A DNA stretch of 44,546 bases, taken from NCBI GenBank assembly GCA_001687465.1, contig LVLI01000296.1:1-44546 (forward strand), read 5' to 3'. The position numbers and the translations under genes are program-made. The notes beneath the pieces are model-generated. The model did no database searches and was not told the origin of the DNA. It saw only the letters and a list, made by a program, of their open reading frames with translations. Source of the DNA: Halocafeteria seosinensis. Taxonomy: Eukaryota > Sar > Bigyra > Bicosoecida. Numbering within the stretch: the stretch's first letter is position 1; every line of letters begins with the position of its first letter. Positions 21,801 through 30,823 of the stretch are shown here, in pieces.

Positions 21801-24800
21801 GCGGAAGTATTGGCATTTTGTAAGTGCTCCTGCAATAGCTTCCCGAACGCTAAGCGGACTTCTCCACACTGCACATGTCGTTTGATCCTCAGAAGTTTGT
21901 CCCTTAAAGATAAACATAAGCAAGAACAACCTTCGCGCTCCAATAATGCAGAACGCGAACTCTCAGAAGACTTCGACCCCGCTACTCCTGCCGATGATTG
22001 TCTCTCAACCGCGGTGCCATAACCATTGTTCCCGTTCTCAACAGAGTCTGAACTGCTTATTTTTCTCTCTGCTTTCAGCCCTGATGATTGATACCCGCGA
22101 GCTTGTCGGCTCGTAGGAAATGCACAATCACCTCGCGCACTCGAATCGCTATGGGTTTCTTCTTCGCTGGAGCAATAACTTGACAGCGAGCGACTCCTGG
22201 AAAATGACAGTTTTCTTCTCAACGACGACGATCGCTGGTGTCGTTTCTTCGAATTGTTAATGGATGCCGCAGCTTTAAAGTCATCCATCAATTGCTCATG
22301 TATGAGATGCTCGCTGGGGGAGAAAATTAAGCTAAAGAACTGCTCTAATAACGGAAGCGCCTCTTTTCCCAGAGAGGATATCCTTTGCTTTGGTGAGGAT
22401 GGGATACGGCAAGTCCACCAGTGAGTAGAGCCCCTTCCGTGCTCCAGCAAAAATGTTGGAGAACCATCGTGAGAGAGGGCAGTCAAACCATCTACGGGAT
22501 CCTGATGCTCCCTTGGGCGAACCAAACTACAACTCCGCCGAATTCGATTTAGACGCAAAGTTACTTCTAGGAGTCGTCTCATGCCATCTTCGGAGATATC
22601 AGTACTACGAGCCATTGCTAGAGAGTGCTCATTATGCCGCGTAGAGATTCGAATAACGAGGGGTGATCCCATGGTCCTGTTCCTCATCTCATTTTCATTA
22701 GGACAAATCCGGACAGATACGCTGTTGTTGTTACGAGTTGCCACTAAGGAACTTTGGGAGAAGTGGTCAACTCTAATCAAAACCAGCAACGAAGAACTCC
22801 CTGCCGAAATATTAACCATGCCCCGTGGAGGAGCTTTTTGTAATGCTTCGCATACCTCTTTGATGCCGCGGATGACTCTTGTTCGACGAGTCATGGTTTG
22901 TCTTTTCCGATCAGAGACAGTGTGGTCCTGCTTCAAGGAAAACGATTTCTTTGTCTTCCCTAAGGTGGCGTACTGCGAAATAAGCGCACAGTAGTTCCCC
23001 CACGCACGTCCATCCCGCAGCAGGTGGATAGCATGTGGGACGAAAAGGTCCCGGGCTACAGAGGATATGCTAGCGGCATACACTCTCCCACAGTAGAGAG
23101 GCGGCGGTCCACAGGCAGCTGCATCTAGACATACGACATTCGGGTGAAAGTAGTCAGCAACATCACCGCTTGCTGAGTAGACTGTTTTCCAGTGTAAACT
23201 CGGCTGCTCACCATTTGGTCTCGAATTGAGTTTAAAGAATGCTGATGGCCTGCGATATAGTGCCTTTTCTTTGCCGTATGCTTCAACAGGTTCGTCCGAA
23301 ACTTGTGGGTCAACGAACTTGAAGTGCTTTTGCAAGAAGATGTCGAATAACTGTGTTTCCGCTATTTGGAAGAAGAATTCCTCAGCCTCATGCTCCTCGA
23401 TCCCGCAATCAGCGCCTTTCCCTGTTTCGCAAGCCAGTGCTTCGAATAACTTCCGTCGTTTGAACTGAGAGAAACTATGGGGACTAAAGGTAACTGAATC
23501 GCCTACAAAGCAACCAAAATGACGATACTCTGTAAGGCAATGCCATACAAACCACATGCACAGTACTTGAATTTCCCTGTCCAATAAAAGAGTCCAAGTG
23601 ACATCAGAGATGGGAGTCATCGTGCTTGACACTGCGTTCCTTTCGTCCGGGAAGCGGTGTCGAAAATGATCCCATTCAAGGTAACTCCTCATCGTGCCGG
23701 AAGTACTCGGCAGCTCATATATCAGAGCTCGCAAGCCCTGGACAACAAAGCGCCACAATGGGAATGGGGTGCCGCAAAGGTCCACCTGTCCAGCCTTTCC
23801 CTGGGCATCTGTGCTGACTCTCCAATTGAAATTAGTATCTTGGCTCCTTGAGCATTTGTCACGACAGCAAGCCCAAAGACCGAACTTTCGGAGTGTTTTC
23901 TGTACCGAGGGTCTGGTGGATACAGCATTTCCACGAACGTATTGTCCTACACGGTGAGCCAAAATTTGAAGCCATGAATCAAGACTTCCAAAGTTCACAT
24001 CCCCATCAACCAAATTGACAATGAGATGTTCGGTAGACGTACTTGTTTTCTGAAAAGCTATTTCAGGTTTCAACGATCCTTGCTCATTATCATCACATGA
24101 CAAATCCATACCTTCACGAAGACCATAATATCCCTGTCGAAAGCTGCGTCCATAGCGAAGGGAAGTGCGAGCTTTCGTAACACCCATGGTTTCGGATGCC
24201 CAGCCACGAGAGTTGATCAGGTTCTTTGTTAGCGATGACAAGGTGGAGCCAAATATAAATGGGATGGGAATATCAAGCAATTGCTTTAGTGAACCTTCAG
24301 GGATCACTGGAACATAGGGCAGGGTCCATGTCAACGGATGCAGCATATTTCTGAAACATTCACATACTGCAACGAGTTCCAGAGAGGTCGCGCCGATAAA
24401 GAAAACGGGTTTTTCTCTGATCAAGGCTCCAAGCACCAGCGATACCTGCTCCGGACTCAGCCGATTTAGACACCATTGGAATGAAAATGGCATCGGGGGG
24501 AGATCCGCACCGGGTCCATTGAAGACAGTAACTGACCGTTGTACAGCAGTATTAAGAGCCGACCTGTCACTGAGACTGCTGTGATCGTCGCAATGGTTCG
24601 CAACCACACTTGGAAGCGGAAGATGCAGCCTCACTAATGCGTCTTCAGGTACCAATGGAACAGCGAGCAACATCATTATGTACGCGTGGAATGTGGTGCT
24701 GAGCCTGCAGCAGATCTTTTCTGAGCCATCATAAGAGAGATGGGCTACAAATTCACTGTGAAAAATGCCGCTTGCAAATTCTGAAGCAATTGAATGCACA

Positions 24801-25477
24801 GCTGTTATACCAGCCATTCTGACTAGGAACACAAGGTAGAGCTGTTTAGGAAATTGGCTATATGTCTGGTGCTGCTCCTCAATTATTGATTCGCGTGTAA
24901 AGCCAAGGCTGCAGGCGACCCCAAAGAGTTTGTGGTTGACACTGGTTCCGGCAGAAATGCAAAAGTGGTGAACATCATGCGAATTCTTCTTTCCTTGGTC
25001 ATCCTCCATTCGCTCAAGCTCACGCATAAAAGGAGCCACAAACGCTCCAACGTCCGCGGGCACCCCTTCAGATTCTCCGTCCACCTTTCCCATTGGTTCG
25101 ACGTGACCACTTTCACCGGCAACGGTATGCTCACCATCGCTTTTCTTCACGTCCTGACATGAGCAATGATACAAAACCTCAGTACCATCGTCGTGAGCCG
25201 ACGAATAGTCCCCAAATGTGCTGTTTTGGCTGCTGTCGGCCGAAGTTGGTGAAAGTTCGAGCTCATTATCCTCCTCCCTTGTTTGCTTTGTTTGCTGCTC
25301 CCATCTCCCATCAAGCCAATCTCCGAGGATAAGGACATGCTCAACGACATACTCCGGAAAATCCTCTCCATGAACCGAATTCTCCTCATTAAGCTCTATG
25401 TCAGGTACATTCCACGGGTTGTACAAGTACGCCTTCTGTTCCAGTGATGATGTGTCCCACGACTGTTCACCGCTCAT
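18839..25477 (-). CDS. DENN-domain protein with C-terminal WD40 propeller (SCD1/DENND3-like RabGEF)
   Basis: This is a single open frame of 2212 residues with no intron, starting at ATG 25477. The region at about 160-300 is u-DENN-like. The core c-DENN follows at about 330-405 (LSPEQVSLVLGALIREKPVF, then LTWTLPYVPVIPEG and DIPIPFIFGS). A d-DENN start, LIVNLVDGDVNF, is near 486. A long middle part includes a Ser-rich basic stretch (about 1065-1200). From about 1680 to the end come WD40-type repeats such as GATDGQVVLWDL, SSLDGTLKLWQL, GCEDGSVRAWVF, ASGSSDGDIRLI and a final SWDGTLKVWYG. DENN domains are Rab GDP-GTP exchange factors. The DENN-plus-WD40 layout is that of plant SCD1 (exocytosis, cytokinesis) and animal DENND3. 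This protein is nearly twice their ~1200 residues because of the middle part. The gene ends 42 nt from the convergent METTL13-like gene. Confidence 0.85.
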   Translation of the reverse strand: MSGEQSWDTSSLEQKAYLYNPWNVPDIELNEENSVHGEDFPEYVVEHVLILGDWLDGRWEQQTKQTREEDNELELSPTSADSSQNSTFGDYSSAHDDGTEVLYHCSCQDVKKSDGEHTVAGESGHVEPMGKVDGESEGVPADVGAFVAPFMRELERMEDDQGKKNSHDVHHFCISAGTSVNHKLFGVACSLGFTRESIIEEQHQTYSQFPKQLYLVFLVRMAGITAVHSIASEFASGIFHSEFVAHLSYDGSEKICCRLSTTFHAYIMMLLAVPLVPEDALVRLHLPLPSVVANHCDDHSSLSDRSALNTAVQRSVTVFNGPGADLPPMPFSFQWCLNRLSPEQVSLVLGALIREKPVFFIGATSLELVAVCECFRNMLHPLTWTLPYVPVIPEGSLKQLLDIPIPFIFGSTLSSLTKNLINSRGWASETMGVTKARTSLRYGRSFRQGYYGLREGMDLSCDDNEQGSLKPEIAFQKTSTSTEHLIVNLVDGDVNFGSLDSWLQILAHRVGQYVRGNAVSTRPSVQKTLRKFGLWACCRDKCSRSQDTNFNWRVSTDAQGKAGQVDLCGTPFPLWRFVVQGLRALIYELPSTSGTMRSYLEWDHFRHRFPDERNAVSSTMTPISDVTWTLLLDREIQVLCMWFVWHCLTEYRHFGCFVGDSVTFSPHSFSQFKRRKLFEALACETGKGADCGIEEHEAEEFFFQIAETQLFDIFLQKHFKFVDPQVSDEPVEAYGKEKALYRRPSAFFKLNSRPNGEQPSLHWKTVYSASGDVADYFHPNVVCLDAAACGPPPLYCGRVYAASISSVARDLFVPHAIHLLRDGRAWGNYCALISQYATLGKTKKSFSLKQDHTVSDRKRQTMTRRTRVIRGIKEVCEALQKAPPRGMVNISAGSSSLLVLIRVDHFSQSSLVATRNNNSVSVRICPNENEMRNRTMGSPLVIRISTRHNEHSLAMARSTDISEDGMRRLLEVTLRLNRIRRSCSLVRPREHQDPVDGLTALSHDGSPTFLLEHGRGSTHWWTCRIPSSPKQRISSLGKEALPLLEQFFSLIFSPSEHLIHEQLMDDFKAAASINNSKKRHQRSSSLRRKLSFSRSRSLSSYCSSEEETHSDSSARGDCAFPTSRQARGYQSSGLKAERKISSSDSVENGNNGYGTAVERQSSAGVAGSKSSESSRSALLEREGCSCLCLSLRDKLLRIKRHVQCGEVRLAFGKLLQEHLQNANTSAMHEVKRLFISSNVSGDVEGFEEIPLSVAFSSTLDSSIRQSIVLWPPAFSALIQAFRWMLNACDTAKDFAAAATLIQIAPYFRCSVQAKHVDYALKGEDRISKHMLETPADVLLGLPWPYLLCYIDGMGRSEEPLCWKLPLELEESGGYYTLSMDNCLFGLGIWSRAEFWACYLQYSSAVHLCQAAHGWKLRTQSCSHKQSAVGGNVLWFAANDMGSLIKQIQQLVQEHIFGLIQNALRLGTSKETICGWPASLCVASSCAPPMISNDIIPPCTGNRAIQQLLAEASHISARHLKCSSGIATLYNHMIGCGRDVCRPLLPLAYFGQDHKEALERSISSLLSTGSWSSCQVHMSPNWGEKDRRKSDLSVSSIASPEASDDDSPFRRNQQFSEDYDRTYYQPRSPPIPVSSESLSLNLGSARMQWLSPRDIVAAAEMRPVEEYTHLVNDEKVLMHPLTLSSDTLKGHNVGAKIECMSAVSFLDWRNDTPTACEGEWLSLAATGATDGQVVLWDLVVESPILRQYVDAGPIASINLFTFDGIDIVCISKDGLVTIWRIPKDQIYHPVQRRQSQPPLRSFRSTSPKERSNLNTFTAFATLKQPNSIPTPLWKERILRSGERRLGTALFSKLFSKRKISAEKVVSSVVEAKSGSTDGNEDAYYILAMATVSGRILCWWSDTRRCVEFQLPQEGAAEIPQCLRLIHVPTWCLLVGSRSGNMYAFDIAALRASARDKRRLNRLDSILAYEWRAHTRAVISCNYIAVESGSESAGPLREIVYTSSLDGTLKLWQLGARLNSSQSLGEVFSVGAFDAEEQVWASLIIPDKTKAAGPNYGGSIAVVGCEDGSVRAWVFDLHSYLREFQDELKREEIQCRTKRDSELCGGESIFGKLLAKHSASVIHLASDGDSVIASGSSDGDIRLINVRPLKSTQSRELCRSFAVWGDLTESGIDADVDTHEAHISGLQLLQDCLISTSWDGTLKVWYGYEQYHSN

Positions 25478-25589
25478 CGTACATTGACCGAAAGCAAGTC
25501 ATACTCAATATACGCAAAAGGACAATCAGCATGATACGGCTGAATGCACTGACATCATCGACAATCAAATATATGGTATTACAATCTGT

Positions 25590-26274
25590 ATCAGACTGTA
25601 TATCACTCGCGCAATGCACCAACTTCAACTTCAACTTGGAGGAGCTAGACTATCAATGCACGACTCCGCCTTCCAGTTACTCTCGATGGTGTACTCGCTG
25701 AACATGAGTGACTGCCACCAAGAAACTATCACAGATAATGCCTTTAGGCACCTACAGGCTTTGACGTGTTTAGCCATGGCTGCATGCATGCAGGAGTCTA
25801 TAACGATTGCCGCTTTCAGCTACTTGTCGAACCTGGTGCGGTTAGACATGCGTACAGGAGGGAGAAACAAAGTCTGACCAAACTTAGTGTCACAGGGTGC
25901 AGTGCACTCAGGTCGGCATAAAGGATTCTGCATCAGAACATTTACGGAACTTACGGGAGCTGGACGTGGGGTCGTGCTGCCAAGAGAACATATCAGATGC
26001 TGCTTTCGAGTACTTGTCTAGCTTGGTCTCATCGAAATGTGGGGACACCTGGTGAAACTAACATCGTTAGATATTAGTTTTTGTAACCAAAGCCGGAAAA
26101 AGGATTACGCTTTCGAGAATCTGAGCAACTTAGTAGGTTTGAGTATGCATGGATCATCGTTTATTCGTTTAACCAAGCTACGATCACTGAATGTCACGAA
26201 TTGTCAAAAGGAGTTGACCACTAACACTCTCCAACGCGTTCCGGTACGTTGCGAAGTATGCGGACTAAACTAGG
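25590..26274 (+). pseudogene. LRR pseudogene, inverted copy of the LRR gene
   Basis: Plus-strand pieces repeat the unit of the LRR gene at 15.5-17.2 kb. They are DSAFQLLSMVYSLNMSDCHQ, ETITDNAFRHLQALTCLAMA and AAFSYLSNLVRLDMR (25655-25860), then in another frame SEHLRNLRELDVGSCCQENI and SDAAFEYLSSLVS (about 25930-26030), then LVKLTSLDISFCNQ, YAFENLSNLVGLSMH and RLTKLRSLNVTNCQ (26040-26210). It ends with VPVRCEVCGLN and a stop at 26273, just as the intact gene ends LPKRCTVYGL. At least three frame changes and several stops break it, and only about half the repeats remain. It starts within about 110 bp of the DENN gene start, so any DENN promoter is very short or overlaps this relic. Confidence 0.85.
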
Positions 26275-26558
26275 TTGAGCTGTATGAAGCTTGCTTCAGC
26301 TCAGCCGCAAGGGGGCAGATATTTTGTCCATGAAATTAGAATAGATTTTTTTAAGGTTTAAGAAATCTTGGCTTATATAGAACAAACAGCCTTCAGCTGC
26401 TGATTCTTCTTGAAGTTGTACCTTTAACAGGATTCCTTCTACTTGTACACAGTCAAATGGCATAGATTTTTTCTTTGTAGAGGCAACCTTTGTCCTGCAT
26501 CTTATTTTTGTCCTTAATTGGATCTTTTGTAAGTTGAATTCGAAGTTTGCGAGCCACC

Positions 26559-27767
26559 ATGCCTATAGGTTCTCGAACCAGGAAGTCCTCGGGGAGAAAG
26601 AAGAATTCTTCTTATTCTTCCAACTCTTATGCGTCAAGTCATTCCAATCGACATACCAAACATAGCTATTCTTCTGCATCAACGATGAAATCTTTATTGA
26701 ATTTTGGTACCGGTCGTGTGAATGAGTACGTGAAATACATGAAGATCTGTGAGAAGAATGAGAATTCGAGAAAACGAATTCCCAGCGGAACTCCATTGTC
26801 TTCAATTCATTACACTATAGCTTATAATGACTTGACCACAATACAGAAACATTAATTCAAAGAGAACAGTGGAAGACGAAAATGATACGGCTTGGGAATC
26901 CTTCCCTGTCCGCAAAAGGCAGCGTCAAGAATCCGTTGAGGACGATCACACTGCCGCGTTCGACGCCTACACTCCAAATATTACAGATCGAACGCCTGTG
27001 GTCAATGAAGGCGACGATGATGACGACGAGGAAGAAGATGACGAAGAGGAATTATATCGTTTACAATCGACACTGCAAAAACTGCTAGAATGTGCCAAAA
27101 TCAAGTCTCAGCAGCAGATGCAGGAAGCAAAAGCCGAGTTCCTCACAAAGAGCAAGGAAACGCTAAAGAAGACATTCCAAGTAAGCAGCTTCTGTTCCGT
27201 TCGTCACATTGAAGATATAAGCAACTGACCATTTTCTTTCTTTTGTGTCGGACAATCACCACCTCAGGCCCAGAAAGCAAAGCTCCTTCAAAAGAGTGAG
27301 TCCATTCACGTGTCGACCCAACTCTTCCGGCACAAGCACTGGTTTCGTACAACTTGCTCCCGATACACAGAAACGAGACAACTAAACAAGATCGACCAGC
27401 TTGCAAGACAACTGAGCGAACCACAAAAAGAATTCCAGGTGAGCTGCAGGTCTTATCATGTACGGAGAGTCGCATCGTTTAGGTCCTCACTTTCATACAG
27501 AAATTCAAAGCGGACACGCTGAGTCGCCTAGCATCTCTACAGCACAGCACCGGCCAGAAAATCGCAAAGCTCGAGGAAAATAAGTCAAACGTGGAGCAGC
27601 AATGGACCAAGAGTATCGATAAGCTCCTCCATCGATTCCGTGACATCGCCAGCGAAGAGAAAAAAATTGCTCTGGAAAAAGCCCGAAAAGAAACAAAGCG
27701 AATTGGCAACCACACTCAACCTATTGCAGAATTATTCCAGAACATTGAGAGTGGTATTGTAGCCTAA
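26559..27767 (+). CDS. coiled-coil protein with basic and acidic N-terminus, 5 exons
   Basis: Exons are 26559-26725, 26847-27180, 27268-27295, 27371-27438 and 27501-27767; phases match and give 287 residues. The ATG has the context GCCACCATGC. Residues 1-45 are Ser/Lys/Arg-rich (TRKSSGRKKNSSYSSNSYAS). Next comes PVRKRQRQE, a likely nuclear localisation signal, then an Asp/Glu run (about 105-120), then about 165 residues of near-continuous heptad-type helix (LYRLQSTLQKLLECAK through LEENKSNVEQQWTKSIDKLL to the end). Nuclear signal, acidic patch and long helix suit a chromosome-axis or other structural nuclear protein, but I recognise no family; the likeness to SYCP3/Cor1 is only general. Intron 1 (121 nt) is longer than the others, and a second reading (donor near 26752, acceptor at 26870) also keeps frame. 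The gene ends 7 nt from the convergent PDZ-PH gene. Confidence 0.65.
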
Positions 27768-27774
27768 AATTCGT

Positions 27775-30478
27775 TCAGTCACTAAGATCGCTGTCGCCTT
27801 CGAAACCCGATGCAGCTTCCTCCTGATTTCCTATGGAGGAATATTTTGTACACAGACTAACGATCTCATCTATGACACTTACCCAGCCATCGCGTATTTC
27901 TTCCGTTTCTGCACGGAACAAATAATGCTTATTCTTTTCCTCTACAACAAACTCATATCCCTTTTTCGACTTTTGCTTATATACTCTCAGAATATCTTTA
28001 ACACAAAACGACCCCTTAGCCGAACTGTCTCCCGGCAATGTATGATACCAAATATAACCAGAGAACAAGCTAAGATACCGTCGTTTCCACTTGGCTCCAA
28101 AATTTTCCGATTTCTTTTTCGATTTTTTCAGGAGCCACGATTCTAGTACGGCTCCTTTAGAATCTTCGAAGCTCTCTCTAGCTACTCTCAGGGCCTCATC
28201 CGGATCATCGGATACCCTCTTGAAAATAGATGCTGCTTCTTTCTGTTCTGACTGACTTTCAGAATTGCATTTAGACTCTTCTTGCTTTTCAGTTCTGGCG
28301 TGCTCCACACTACCTTCCTCACGTTCGTTTGACTCCTCATAATTGGGTGACGAATCGTCTTCTGGCATGGGCTTTAGAGTCAATTCTCTGGTAGTGCCAG
28401 ATTCTTGCTGATAACGAACACTGGATGAGGGTTCCCGTTTCTTCGGCGTCACTGGTCGATTCTTGCTGAAGTCATGAGACATATCGCACACCCTGTCCAA
28501 CTGGAGTTGCAGTGCAGATTTTCGTTGCTCTAGCTCTTCATAATCGGCCTCCAGCCTTCTCAGTTGTTGCTGCTTCTGACTAAAGTAGTGCTCACACATA
28601 GGTATGATCCGCTGTTGCAGCAAGTTGGTACTGGTTGCATCTGTCTCCCTTCCCCCGGGCTGGTTACCCAGCGCGCCATTCATTCTGCCCAAGAGTTTCT
28701 GTAAATCTTCCTTGACTGCCGCGAATTTAGACTTGTCTCTATCGTACTCTCGCTGCATCGCAGCTAGCTGACTCTGGAAAGATTCGGCATCACTTCTTGC
28801 CTCCCGAAGGGCTCGAATGGCACAATCTCGTTCTTCCAAAGCCTGCTCGGCGATAATCGAACCTACGTATTGGTTGCCATCGTCAAAGAAAGTCGGTATA
28901 TACACGGAGGCACCACGCATGCGTCCGCCGGAAGTATCGACCGGTTGTCCAGTTTTTGGATTCGTGTTACTACCCTGCTGGGCTTTTTTTAACTCACGAG
29001 TCAACTCTTCGTTCTGCCTTGCTAGCTCTTCGTTTTCTTCCCGTTGTTTCTTCAGTTCGGAGTATTTACAGTAGATTCCATGGTACGCTGTAGCAAGTTC
29101 TTGTAGTCTCTGTCCTAGAACCTTTTTTTCTCTTTCTCTTTGTCGTTCTCTCCTTCTCGATCTCTCGATCGAGGCGCGCATCGATTCTTCCAGGTTGGAA
29201 CACTGTATCCTCATGGACGATAGCTTGCTCCTTAATGCCATGTACTTTCTTCGTAATTTGAAATAGGGAAACATTCGAAAGCGAAGAAGCAAGGGACGGG
29301 GAGTCTCGTCCAATAGCTCGTTGACTTTCTGCGCTGGAAGACCACGCAGATCACGTCCCCCAAGGGAAACCAAAACCATTCCGACTTGGACATTTTTCAA
29401 AGCCAGTGTGTTAGCATGTAGATTTTCGGTCATAGAAGAGTTATCCAATTTCTCCCATGAGCTGCCAACAAAAGAAACACAGCCATCCTTGGTCATCTGG
29501 GGAATCTGCGCAACTTCCAGAGCATATGCACTCTCTGGTGGTGCCTGTGCAAAATGGATCCCCAAAGGACCTTTCTCCAATTTGACGTCGACATCATCTA
29601 GAAGGCCTTCATCGTCTTCTTCCTTATCCTCCTGGGAAACATGAAAGGAAATACAGCTGCAGCCAGGCACGGTGAGTCAGGTAAACATTGTCAAGACTTA
29701 CACGTAACAACGCATCTGTTTCATCGTTCTTGCGAGATTTTGGATACTTGTCTCGGGAGACTGCATTCTGTAATAATTTTTCACACTGCACCCTTAACAT
29801 TTCGTTCTCTATGGCCAGTTTCTCCATGTGCTGCTTATGTTGTCGGGGAATCTCATTGCGCTCGCCAGCTGCAGACGTTGAACCTAGGTTCTTACTCGCT
29901 TTACTTTCCACAGGAGTCTCCCCGGGTGCCCGCGACTTCCAATGCGTGTCAACTTTCTTCTCCACGTCCTCTGATGAGGAATCACTGAAAACCTCTTCCT
30001 TCTCTGGAATTGCATCCTCATGGGAGTTGAATGCTTGCGCTCCATCGGTCTCCTCTGAGTCCTCACTCGACGAGCTGTTGCTGCTACTCGTGGACCTCGT
30101 CCTCCGGCCACTTCTCTGTTGTTTGCTATCCGACATAGTCATCGCACCATCATCCTCGTCCCTCCCATGGCTGTTATAGTTCCTTGTATGTGCTGAAGGA
30201 GACGCTGGAGGAGGTGCGCGGCGCGATTTCTCTCTTTCCCCGCCGCCACCAGCAGAGTCTGCATTTCGTGGAGAAGAAGAGGATTTGATGCGCCTCTGAC
30301 GCGCCGCCCCATGTTGATGGGGATCACCATCTTGTCCTGTACTCCTTGTTCCGGCCGCCACAGCGGATTGATCCGAAGATGACGAAGGAGGTTCGGGTGG
30401 GAAAGCCGAGAGTTCATACGGTACACGCCCTCTCTGATACCCATTATCAGTAGAGCGATGCCGTGCCACTTGCGCCAT
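27775..30478 (-). CDS. PDZ - coiled coil - PH domain protein, 2 exons
   Basis: Exons are 30478-29702 and 29631-27775, with a 70-nt intron (GTAAGT...TTTCCCAG) in phase 0. The product is 877 residues. The start is the ATG at 30478; only a GTG lies upstream in frame. Residues 1-215 are disordered and Ser-rich (TRSTSSSNSSSSEDSEETDG), followed by a short coil (QHMEKLAIENEMLRVQCEKL). A PDZ domain lies at about 270-375: it begins KLEKGPLGIHF, where GPLGI is the carboxylate-binding G-L-G-F loop, and continues through VGMVLVSLGGRDLRGLPAQK. Long coiled coils occupy about 375-690. A PH domain is at about 750-855 (ESWLLKKSKK, then KRRYLSLFSGYIWY, then HYLFRAETEEIRDGWVSVID, with the Trp of the C-terminal helix). 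PH domains bind phosphoinositides or small GTPases and PDZ domains bind C-terminal tails, so this is probably a membrane scaffold. I know no named protein with this order. Confidence 0.8.
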
Positions 30479-30823
30479 GATATGCACTGGGTTTTATCCC
30501 GAAAAACGCGTCATGGGGCCTACAATCAGCCTCAGAGTGGCTCGACAACGCTTATGCGTCGCCCGAACCAGAGACACCGAAAAGTTTGTTGCATTTATTG
30601 GAAGCGAAGCGAAGAAAGCTGGCCAGTGGCGGTCGATTCGACCGCAACTACCGATCAAGAAAACGCAAACTCAGGATGTGACTATGTCAACGCATGGGTA
30701 ATTCATTACGCAGTGCCTGACTCCCTTGAAGTGCTAACTAGTTGCATCCGCTTTCTACAGTTGTCGTACATTAATGCGGTAAAGTTTAATGCTAGATTTT
30801 TCTTGATGTAACGTGAGTTCCCT
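30479..30823. other. short intergenic region
   Basis: About 345 nt lie between the start of the PDZ-PH gene and the stop of the first multipass gene, both on minus. The region must hold the PDZ-PH promoter and the end of the upstream transcript. A plus frame is open across most of it but has no recognisable motif. I see no repeat or RNA gene. Confidence 0.5.

Noticed and set aside
26869-27228. SYCP3 (Cor1) assignment for the coiled-coil gene
   Set aside because: Length and helix layout are compatible, but I could not match the specific Cor1 residues, so only a general coiled-coil call is made.
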